64,000 bases of DNA from Mytilisepta virgata (Eukaryota; Mollusca; Bivalvia; Mytilida; Mytilidae): contig CM051517.1 of the NCBI GenBank assembly GCA_028015205.1, positions 58,093,455 to 58,157,454 on the forward strand, written 5' to 3'. Positions 12,054 through 22,100 of the stretch are shown one piece after another. The number at the start of each line of letters is the position of its first letter. The stretch's first letter is position 1. The notes under the pieces are model-generated. The model was given only the letters and a program-made list of their open reading frames with translations, ran no database searches and was not told the DNA's origin. A program made the position numbers and the translations under genes.

Positions 12054-13370
12054 CTGGATTTTCTTTTTAAACTGGCTTGCTGTCAGATTAATAGAGCATT
12101 TGTTGTTTTTCAGTTTGTAAGACACATTTTGATGAGTCGGATATCATTTAATACAATTATAATTTAATTGTAGACAATTACAATATTTTATTGGCTGGTT
12201 TCAGGAAAGCATAATTTCAAGGTTGTTCTGATTGTGTGGAGTTAGTAGGTATAGTTGTAGATTTACCTGTGAATTATATTAGGAATGGATTTTTTATCTA
12301 AGGTTGTTAGAAGAGAATACCGATCAGAAACCGCATTTAATCATTCTGTCTCCATTACTATAATTCTAATGCTACATCTCTAATTTCTTGGACAAATTTC
12401 AATTTGTTATATACCATGGACAAAATTAACTGGAAGGCAGTACTGGTACTTTGAAATTGGTACGGTTTTGTTGACAACCATGGCAACAAGTATTGAAAAT
12501 TTGTGATTTTTTGTAGGATAACTAAAAAACACTTTTAAGAGGAAATAATTTGTATAAATTTCTTAATTTACCCAACTGTTTTGGACGTTTTACATGGAGT
12601 TTTCAAAAAATGTGTGGTCAGCTAGTACTTTTCATCCTTTGTCTGTGATTGGGAAAAACGGGACATTGGTCTTTTGCTGCATTATAGCATGAAGGTAATG
12701 CCCCTTGACATTATAGAATTGCCTATCATACCTTTAAACTTTTTAATAGAAGATACTGGCCCATAAAAATCTTTTGAAATGGGGTCAATTGGTTCATAAA
12801 TATCTCTTGAAAGAGGGTCCAATGACCCTTTGAAAGTTTGCCTTTCCCAGTCGCTATTTTGTTCCTACATAAATATATTGTAAATATTTAACAAAAAACA
12901 AGGAAGTAACGAGATTATAAAAGAGGTTTACCGATTTATCGCTGTGTGGAGTTCATAAATTATGCTCTTTTAATAAAACTCTAGCAAAAAAACTCTGAAA
13001 TTACTTGCCTATAACATTTTGACATAAAACTGTTACCAGAGCCTTATAAACAATAATATAATCCAGAGTTTATAGAATTATAAACAGTAATATGATGTTA
13101 TGTAATGTTTTGATTGACTTGGAGTGAAAATCCAATTCACTTACAACAGCAATAAGTTTTATTGAGAATCGGAACAACTGTTAACATGTAAAACAATTAC
13201 AGCAATAAATATATTGGATGCTTTGTTTGTAAATTGTCAAATGTAAATCTTTAGCATTCTATCAAAAGTCATATTCACCATTCTGTTACGCCAGCTGAAA
13301 TATTGTCTAGTTATTATGAAAATGTAATGATACGGGGTGTCATTGAGACAAATTGAAAAAAAAAGGTATA
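12054..13370. other. non-coding spacer
   Basis: AT-rich with no supported gene; about 13112-13170 shares a short repeat with 9140-9210. Confidence 0.45.
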
Positions 13371-13610
13371 TTACTTCTTGGGATCATTCTGAGTGACATT
13401 GAACCAGAAGCATCTGCCCAACACACGTGCCCCTGCATACAGTGTTGTCAAATATCCAATGAAAGTAACCACAAATCCCAATGATATTACATGTATTCCA
13501 TAAAATATACATATACAAGTAAGTAGAAAAAACAGGCCAGATATTTTTATCTTCGTATTACGGTTTACCCTGGTCCATCTGACTGTACTTGCGTCCCGAA
13601 ATTGGTTTGC
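13371..13610 (-). CDS. possible terminal exon of a small membrane protein
   Basis: 80 codons including stop on the - strand. Begins ANQFRDASTVRWTRVN right after a plausible acceptor (acatttgattcag) in phase 0; there is no ATG, and an in-frame stop lies just upstream, so it would need a preceding exon (higher coordinates) that I could not find. Contains a hydrophobic hairpin, FFLLTCICIFYGIHVISLG and FVVTFIGYLTTLYAGARVLG, i.e. two predicted membrane segments separated by almost nothing, then CFWFNVTQNDPKK and a stop. Codon text is less AT-rich than its surroundings. I do not recognise the family. It may be an exon of a gene on the opposite strand upstream of GON4L, or a relic. Confidence 0.4.
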   Translation of the reverse strand, partial: ANQFRDASTVRWTRVNRNTKIKISGLFFLLTCICIFYGIHVISLGFVVTFIGYLTTLYAGARVLGRCFWFNVTQNDPKK

Positions 13611-14454
13611 CTGAATCAAATGTTATGAAACTTATACACAATGCTTATTACCACCAAACAGATCAGGTTTGGATTTGGGTGGCATCACGTTCACCATTCT
13701 GGAGTTATGTGCCATATTTATAAGTGGGTGCATAGACACATTATTCTACTTTTGATTTGATTGAAATATATATATGAATACGATATTTGTGTAGTTTTAT
13801 TAACCAGATTTTCCAGTATTAGTTTTGGACATTAATGAAGGACGTGCATTTGGCACCAAACTTTGTATTAAGGAAATTCTATGCTCTCAATTCTTCAGCT
13901 CATTTCTTGTTTATTTATGTTTTGTGTATTCACATCATTTTTGCTGCTGCAATATTCTCTTCCTGAACTAGCTTCAATGGCTATAGCATTGGTTTTGAGG
14001 TGCACATATACCTCCTTTTGGAGTTGTTACTTTCATATTTCAAATTCCAGACAGTATGTTTCCAAAAAAGAATCTGAATTTTCAGTCAAATTTTTTTGGT
14101 GTGCTTAAAAAACAAAAATTAGCATCAGGAACACATACATTTTTTTTTATGCCTCACCAAAAGACAAGTACTGAAAGGTGTCAAAATCACTTAAATGTTT
14201 TTTTTTACAAAAACCCTAAACCAACACAGTATTGGGTAATCCATTTAAAAAACATGTATCAATAAGTTTACATTTTAAGTGCAGTCTTTTATTATCCACT
14301 AAATTACACAACATTAAAACCCATTCAGTTAATAACAAATTAGTTGGCCAAATTTATGTATTTATCCCATTGTTTCAACTACTGTCTTTAGATGAACAAA
14401 AATATAAGGATTGTCATTTTTTGTAAAGTTTTGCAGTCATGAAATCATTAATCC
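13611..14454. other. non-coding spacer, no upstream exon recognised
   Basis: Searched on the - strand for an exon preceding 13371-13610; none convincing. Poly-T runs and small ORFs only. Confidence 0.4.
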
Positions 14455-15591
14455 TTTTTATACTCTGGTCTTTAAAGACGGGACGTATTATGGTATACCG
14501 TTGTCCGTCGTCCACACTTCGGACAATATCTCAAAAACGCTTTCACCAATTTTCATGAAACTGGTGAACAGTTTATATCTATTGATGTAAGCTCCCTTTC
14601 GATTTTTACAAATTTCCAATTTTATGTTTCGGAGTTGTGGGCCTTTATTCATAAAAAAGGGGGGATTTTGCAGTTTTCGGACAAGGCTAAGATGAACCTC
14701 TACAAAATTTATGTTTTTATTGCCGATCGGAAATTCAAGATGGCCACCACAGCCTGACTTAGTTTAACATTGGACTCTATGGGATTTTGTATAAAGGTCT
14801 TCTTGCCAGAAACTACCAATCCAATTGAAATGTTTTTGATGTGTGAATGATCATTTGATAGACCACTAAAAAATTATGTTTTATGTGCCTTTCGGAAATT
14901 CAATATGGCCACCACAGCCGGACTTAGTTTAAATATGGACCCTATGAGGAAATTTGTACAAAGGTCTTCTTGTCAGAAACTGCTAAGCCAATTGAAATGT
15001 TTTTATGTATGAACAAGCATTGGATGAACCTCTACAAAGTTATGTTTTTTGTGCCGATCAAAATTCAAGATGGCCGCCACAGATGGACTTAGTTTAACAT
15101 GGACCCTGTGGGAAATTTTGTACAAGGATCTTCTTGTAAGAAACTACCAAGTCAATTGAAATGTTTTTGATGTGTGAATGATCATCTGATAGACAACTAC
15201 AAAAGATATGTTTTATGTGCAGATTGAAAATTCAAGATGGTTGCCACTGCCGGACTTGTTTAACATTGGACCCCCATGGGGTAATATGTACAAAGGTCTT
15301 AAAATTCCTTTCAGAAAATACTAAACCAATTGAAACGTTTTTGTTGCATGAAGATCCTTGAATAAATGTCTGCTACAACAGTTATGTTGTCGTGCTGATT
15401 GGAATCCAAGCTGCCACAGCTTGACTTAGTTAACATTTTTAACATTGGACACTGGAAGAATTCTTTACATATCTTATCTAGAAGAGTTTGACATTGTGGA
15501 ACAATTCCTTAAAGATATTATCTAGAAGCACTTTGTCAGTTGTGGTCACCTAAAATTCAGATGAGCGATTCAGGCTCCGTGGGGCCTCTGG
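14455..15591 (+). mobile_element. chimeric HINE-like element
   Basis: The 5' part (acgggacgtattatggtata then GTCCGTCGTCC) belongs with the family at 27279. The body has family A-like monomers (aagatggccaccacagcc-gacttagtttaac), and the 3' end is a family A hairpin GGCTCCGTGGGGCC then CTGG (15588-15591) before TTT. The 5' palindrome is degraded. Confidence 0.65.
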
Positions 15592-16489
15592 TTTAAATTC
15601 ACACAAAAATTATTACCAGACAACATTTTCTTTGAAATCCTTGATGAGTGTGTATAACCTGTAATGACCGTCACGAGGAGTCTAATTCTAATCTGACATT
15701 TGTCATTATTAGCGTCATAAAAGATCAGTTACTCGATATGTTTACCCTTAAGATAATAGCAGCATGTATCAGGATGATGAATCTGACAAATCATTGGCCA
15801 ATACATTTTAAATAGGATATCAGAAATTGTGAGATTGAACTGTCAGAAAAAAAGACAGTTTGATTGACATTAAATGTACAAGTTTTTTTTATAAAAATAG
15901 GGTAAAAGATTTTGAAATTTCGAAAGTGATCAATGTCACAAAGAAGCTATATTATGTGATGTAAATTATTTCTCACATGACCAAAAATTACCATAATTTT
16001 TTACGGAGTATTCCAAATATTGATTGTAGGTGGGCAGGCAGAAAGGGTAGGTGTTGTACTATATTGCAGGTCAGTAGGTAGATGGACAGTTTCAAACAAT
16101 GATAAAGATGAATCCTGTAACATCCATGTATTAATATTTGTTTAATCAAAATTTGGGTACAGTGTTTTTTATTTTTCATTCGTTACCAGTTTTCTTGGTT
16201 TTCAGGAGTGAAGTTGAATCACAAATTCAAGTATTCCCAACATTTGGATGTAGGAGTTGTCTCCCATATGCTTGAGTTTTCTTACCTGGCCAAAGGTCTC
16301 TTGTATTTTTCACAGAGGGCGAAAAATTACTGTTGTTATTTTCTGAAAGTCTTGAATTGGGGAAGATCTTCATCAGACATAAAAAAAAATGTGGGAAAAG
16401 ATATCCAAAAACATATTTAATGTGAGTAGAGATTACTGTTTTGAAAAAAAAATATTTTGCAGAAAAATGATGATTTGTCCACATCAAAT
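15592..16489. other. non-coding spacer
   Basis: No supported gene. Overlapping short ORFs on both strands at 16208-16487 look like chance. Confidence 0.4.
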
Positions 16490-16800
16490 ATATTACATCA
16501 ATTTGAAACTTAGTACAAATGTTCCTTATAATGTAGTCTTTCTAATTTGCATGCCGAATTAGGGTTTTGACCCCATTTTCATGGTTCACTGAACATTGAA
16601 ATATGATTGTGTGGAAACTACATTCTCAGGTTAAACTTTTTGGTGAAGGTAGTTTAGAGTAAAGTTGGAGTCACATCAATGTTTATTATGTGATCTGTCT
16701 CAATTATATGTCAAATTGGGGTTTTGACCCCAATTTCTTGGTAAATTGAACATAGAGAATGATAGTGCAGTGGGGCATTGTGTCCTGTGGGCACATATTC
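16490..16800 (+). repeat. tandem-repeat fragment of another HINE-like family
   Basis: Two diverged monomers share 'aat(t)(a)gggttttgacccca...ttcatggt...gaacat' (16560 and 16718) and end cattgtgtcctgtgggcaca before ttcttgtt. Monomers resemble 22380-22790. Confidence 0.5.
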
Positions 16801-17145
16801 TTGTTACTTTTAATTCATCTTGATGAGTACTTTCAGTATTATGTCAACAGATCTTTACCATCTGTTACAGTTCTTGAGATACAGTGGGATAAAGGTGCCA
16901 AAAAAGCATGTTGCAGTTGTATCATGCTGCGTTTAGTGAAGCCCTTTATTTTCCCCTGCCGCAACACGACAGAGGGACCTAGTAATGCTCTGTACACCGT
17001 CACAGTTATTGGTCAGCGCAGCTGCTTTGAGACTGCTGATAGGATTTTGTTCAAATTTTATAGGACTGTTAGTCACCATATGTACTTGATCCCATCAATT
17101 CGCCATTTTGATTTAACAGATTTTATGGGATTTATAGGACTTTAA
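16801..17145 (+). other. unassigned open stretch
   Basis: A 128-codon frame covers 16759-17145; its first codons lie in the repeat tail. The rest (DKGAKKACCSCIMLRLVKPF, then FPCRNTTEGPSNALYTVTVI, then GQRSCFETADRI) is less AT-rich than the flanks. No domain recognised. Could be a relic or a chance ORF. Confidence 0.2.
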
Positions 17146-17213
17146 TGTTTTTGTGCATGTAACACTACAGGAACACCTTGAGGATGCAAATTTTTATTTG
17201 TATTGTACTGCAA

Positions 17214-17918
17214 TTTTTTAGCACACCTGGCCCGCCCAAAGGGCCATGTGAGCTTTTGTCATTACTTGGTGTCCATCTGTCTGTAAACTTTTACATTTTG
17301 ATCTTCTCCTCTGAAACCCCTAGGCCAAATGAACTGAAACTTGGTATAAAGCATCTATGGAAGGACTTAAATGGCTTTATAAAGTTTGCATATTTCGTTC
17401 CGGGCGAACAACTAATATGGCCGCCATGATGAATTCTTATTTCTGACTGGTCAAAATTTCAAAAATCTTCTCCTCTGAAACCCCAAAGCCAACTGAACTG
17501 TAACTTGGTATGAAGCATCTGTGGAAGGACCTTTATAAAGTTTGCATATTTCGTTACAGTCGGACAACTAATATGGCCCGCATGATGAATTCTTATTTCT
17601 GATTGGTCAAAAAATTTTTTTTTAAATATTTCTGAAACCGCAAAGCCTAATGAGCTGTAACTTGGTATGAAGCATCTGTGGAAGGACCTTTATAAAATGT
17701 GCATATATTATCTTGGTCGGACAGCTAATATGGCGGCCATGATGAATTCTTATTTTTGATTGGTCAAAAACTCTTTTCCTCTGAAACCATATAGCCAAAT
17801 TAACAGATACTTGGTATGAAGCATCTATGGAAGGTCCATTACAATTTTCAGTTGAAATAAAATGGATTGATTGTGGGACTGTCAGGTGAGCTATACAGGC
17901 TCAATTCTCTTGAGCCTC
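17214..17918 (+). mobile_element. HINE-like element, family A
   Basis: 5' palindrome around agcacacctggcccgcccaa-agggccatgtgagc. Four diverged monomers of about 170 bp (cttctcctctgaaaccc...ttggtatgaagcatctgtgg...atggccgccatgatgaattc). The 3' end has AGGTGAGCTATACAGGCTCA and a TTGAGCCTCT hairpin, directly abutting the next element. Confidence 0.7.
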
Positions 17919-18530
17919 TTTTTATACCCCCGCAAACAAAGTTTGGGGGGGTATATAGGAATCACCTTGTCCGTCCGTCTGTCTGTCCGTCCGTCTGTCC
18001 GTCTGTCCATATATCTTGTAAGCGCAACTCCTCCTAGACCGCTCAATGGATTTCAACGAAACTTTACAGAAAGGAAGTACATCATCCAAAGATGTGCATG
18101 AAGAAAAATCTTTGCTTTCCGATATCACACAAGAGAGATAATTGGACTTCTATTTTTTTTGGCTTATACATTATATATGAACCTCGTAAGCGCAACTCCT
18201 CCTAGACCGCTCAATGGAATTCAACGAAACTTTACAGAAAGGAAGTACATCATCCAGAGATGTGCATGAAGAAAAATCTTTGCTTTCCAATTTCACACAA
18301 GGGAGATAATTGGACTTCTATTTTTGTTGGCTTATACATTATATATGAACCTCGTAAGCGCAACTCCTCCTAGACCACTCAATGGATTTCAACGAAACTT
18401 TACAGAAAGGAAGTACATCATCCAAAGATGTGCATGAAGAAAAATCTTTGCTTTCCGATATCACACAAGGGAGGTAATTGGACTTCAAAGCGGGGGTATC
18501 CTTTGTGAGCTTTGCTCACAGTACATCTAG
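17919..18530 (+). mobile_element. HINE-like element, family C (ATACCCCCGC)
   Basis: 5' palindrome ATACCCCCGCAAAC-aaa-GTTTGGGGGGGTAT, then (GTCCGTCT)n, then three well-conserved 168-bp monomers starting at 18022, 18190 and 18358 (gcgcaactcctcctagaccg). 3' hairpin TGTGAGC-TTT-GCTCACA at 18504-18520 and CTAG at 18527-18530 before TTT. Younger-looking than most copies. Confidence 0.8.
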
Positions 18531-18660
18531 TTTATTATGTTTTATTATGTGTTGACATCCATACTGTGCCACCATTTCAATTATACGCATTTTATATATC
18601 TTGTGTGACTTCGATTTTGCTCTGCAGCGTGGGACATATGGCTATGTGTAGCAATCTTGT

Positions 18661-18905
18661 TACCTTCTATTTTTAACTGTATCTAGAACTGCATCAATAA
18701 CTAGCGGGTTATGCAGAATTTTGAACTTTCAAATTTTAGATATTTTTTGGTGTATCAAGGTCACTAACTATATAGTAGGTTATCCTTGACCTTCTATTTT
18801 TAACTGTTTCCAGGTCACCAATTTCTCAGACTTTTAACCTTCTATTTGTAGCCGTATCTAGGTCTCCAACAATAACTAGCAGGTTGTGCAGATTTTTTTA
18901 CGTTT
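18661..18905 (+). pseudogene. two decayed tandem copies of the exon A acceptor and exon start
   Basis: The stretch ending in exon A (ctttctattttcacag then TTGTATCAAGAGCTC) is echoed at about 18838 and 18662, with the same polypyrimidine text followed by GTATCTAGGTCTCC or GTATCTAGAACTGC and a shared AATAACTAGCxGGTT run that lines up with GTATTACTGGCAGATT of the exon. Copies are 161-176 bp apart, carry stops (TAG) in the exon frame, and lack the rest of exon A. Confidence 0.55.
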
Positions 18906-19013
18906 GAATTTTAGCTATTTTCAGGTGTATCTATATACAATTTATCCTTGACTCTCTATTTATAACTGTTTCCAGCTCACAATTTCTCAGATTTTAACTT
19001 TCTATTTTCACAG

Positions 19014-19166
19014 TTGTATCAAGAGCTCCGAGTATTACTGGCAGATTATCCAGATTTGGTTGGTGATTTCGCTGGATTCTTACTTCCTGAACAAGCTCTG
19101 GAATGTGGATGTTCTTCGGCAGCACAGGAATTTAAACGAGCTAAAACATTCCTTAGGAAATTAGAG
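19014..19166 (+). CDS. GON4L: GON4L exon A: first PAH-like helix pair
   Basis: 51 codons, phase 0 at both ends. The acceptor is ...ttttcacag before LYQELRVLLADYP; the donor follows KLE with gttcgt. The text YQELRVLLADYPDLV then DFAGFLLPEQALECG is the amphipathic-helix pattern of the SIN3-type PAH region and is close to the vertebrate GON4L stretch as I remember it. Reading past the donor runs into a stop within 10 codons, so it is not a single-exon gene. The first bases are leucine (TTG), not a start codon. Decayed copies of this acceptor and exon start lie just upstream (see 18661-18905). Confidence 0.9.
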
Positions 19167-22100
19167 GTTCGTACATTGAAGCGAAAAATTGTATAGAGAA
19201 ATTTCCTTAAGATATTTTCTTTAAAGTATGAAAATTATTCTAAACATGGGCCATGTTTATATTTGATATTCTTTCATCGTAAAATTATAAAAATATCATT
19301 ATTATAATGGAACTGAAAGCTTCTTTTAGTAGTTTTATTGGGTTTTTAAATATTTGACCGGAGTGTATTTTGTATGAAGCACAAAAGTACTGACATATGC
19401 ATTTTTTTCTTGCCATAGAAACAGGACAAGAAATGAATTTAATCAAATCTGCATAAAATTTCATTTAAACTTCATCTGTAGGTAAGGCAGCAGTCTGGAG
19501 ATCCACATACGTCAGTTCAGTAGGGTTATCAAAGTTTGGCCAACTTTTGTGTTAACTACTCAACACAGAACTGCATAATATGGTTCTACAGCATTCCTCA
19601 CAATTAGTGATAAGGTACCCTAGATGGTGTCACTATAAAGTTCCGTTGTGATTTTACAGGTGTATTTAGCTAGACATCCATCACACTATCAGAAAGTTAT
19701 GAAGACATTTTCTAGATGGTCACAGAGTGAAAAAAGAAACGTAAAGGAATTACGAGAAGCATTAGAACCCATGCTGAAGCTCCAGCCACATTTGTTAGAG
19801 GAATTGACACTGTTCTTTGAAGATGAACGGCCGCCTGAAAGGTTTTTATTCAATATTTTCATTATGAAATTCCAGCATCATATTTCATTACATTACATTT
19901 ATAATATAATACTGAATGTTACATGTCTTAAGTGTTTTTTATTTATCACCTCATAGCAATATGGGGCCGACTAAATTTTTTTTCAACTGTGGTGTTAATA
20001 AAGGGAATCCCTTTGTTACAGGCGTTAAAACAACATTTAAGGATTAAGTTATAAGGATTGACTGTAATTTTGTTTTTTGGTTTTATTAAAAATAAATTTT
20101 GACAGTTTATCAGAAATCACAGAAAAATTAAACCTGTAAGAATGTCCGCTAGGCAAAAAAAAAAAAAAAAAATCCCCAAAAAATGTGAATTTGATAACCT
20201 GCTCATAAAAGTTAGTTTCTGTAGGCATTCTACATTTGTTAGCTGACCTGGCTCAAATTGACATCACTTGTCGTCCGTCGTCATCGTAAACTCTTCTTAA
20301 AGATATTCTCCTCTGAAACCACTGAGCCAATTTGAACAAAACTTGTCAGCAATGGTCCTTAGGTGGTCCTCAGGTGGTCCTCTTTCAGAATTATATTCTA
20401 TGACCCTGCCTATCTTGAAGATGGCAGCCAGAGCCGAACAAATTTTAACATAGGACCCTTTGGGAAATTTAACTTATAGATCTTCTTGTCTGAAACCATT
20501 TGGCCAATTGGAACAAAATTTGGCAACAATGGTCCGTAGTTGGTCCTCTTTCAGAATTATATCAGATAACACCGCCAATCATCCAGTATGGCTGCAATAG
20601 CCGAAAATAGTTTAACATAGGACCCAATGGGAAATACACTTAAAGATCTTCTTACATAATATAGAGTTGTTAAAGTATCGTGGGAATGGCTTCTTGATTA
20701 ACGTTAGTTGGTTTCACACTGTTAATTTTCTTTAAAGGACAATGTCCATTAGCCTTGTATAGAAATCATTATTTTATTGTTGTTTTTTCACTTTTCAAAT
20801 TAGGATGAAAATAGTTTTTTCCTAAGACAAAAAAAACTGTCGATATCCTGTTAAAAGGAAATTTAATGTGATTTGATGTCTTTTTATGTGTTGATTCAGA
20901 CTATTAATTTGGTCATCATGTTGTTTTACGTGATTTATATAGTTTAAATAGACAACAGTCTTTAAGTAAAAACAGAAGTCATTTTTAGCTCACCTGGCCT
21001 AGAAGGCCGTGAGCTTTTGCCAACACTTTGCATCCATCGTCTGTAGTCCATCCTTCCACAATTACAAAAAAATCTTCTCCTCAGAAACCGCTCAGCCAAT
21101 TGAGACCAAAATTTGGTGGAATGGTCCTTGGGTGGCCCCCTTCCAAAATTGTGTGCTGCATTTCCGACTTCCAACGGACTTGGCTGCTGTGACTAAAAAT
21201 AGAAAAAAGGGGGGGATGAATTTCAAAAATCTTCTTTTATAAAACTACATGGCCAATTGGAACCATACTTGGCAGCAATGGTCCTTAGGGGGGTCCTCTT
21301 TCAGAATTTTGTCCAATGACCCAAACTGTCAACAAAGATTGCCTCCATTGCCAAACTCAGTTAAACACAGGACTCTATGTGAAAATTCATTAAAAAATCT
21401 TCTTGTCTGAAACTGCAGAGCCAATTGGAAGCAAAATTGGTAGAAATGGTCATATATTAGAATTGTGTCGGATGACCAGAATGTCAACCAAGATGGCCAC
21501 CACAGCTGAACATAGTTTAACATAGGACCCTTTGGGAAAATTCACTAAAACATTTTCTTGTCTGAAACCACTTAGCCAATTGGAACCAGACTTGGCAGAA
21601 ATGGTCTTTAAGTGGTCCTCTTTCATAAATTTGTCGGATGACCCCGAATGTCAATCAAGAAGGTTGCCACAACTGAAGTTGACCCTATGGGAAAATTCAT
21701 CAAAAAATCAATTTTGTCTGAATTCACTAAGCTAATTGGAACCCGGGTTGGCAGAAATGGTCTTTAGGTGGTCCTCCTTCAGAATTGTGTCAGATGACCA
21801 CGAATGTCTACCAAGAAGGCTGCCACAGCCAAACTTAAATAAAAAATGTTTTTGGCTGAAACTATTGAGCCAATTTGAACCAAACTTGGCAGAAATGGTC
21901 ATTTGGTGGTCCTCTCAGAAATGTGTCAGATGACCCGAACTGTCAACAAAGATGGCCACCACAGCCTGGGAGCCTCTAGTTTCTGTGTGTTTTCATTGAT
22001 CTTGTGACTTTTTCAACAATAATAGTTTGTTTGACATTTCATTGATATTTACATACCCGTATATGTTAATAAAATTCATAGATTTTAGTAGCGACAGATT

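Noticed and set aside
17178..17920. Tandem direct repeats considered as a CRISPR-like array
   Set aside because: Units of about 170 bp without spacers, diverged, in a eukaryotic transposon; not CRISPR.
17922..18128. ORFs on both strands in GTCCGTCTGTCC repeats
   Set aside because: Simple-sequence ORFs inside a HINE-like element.
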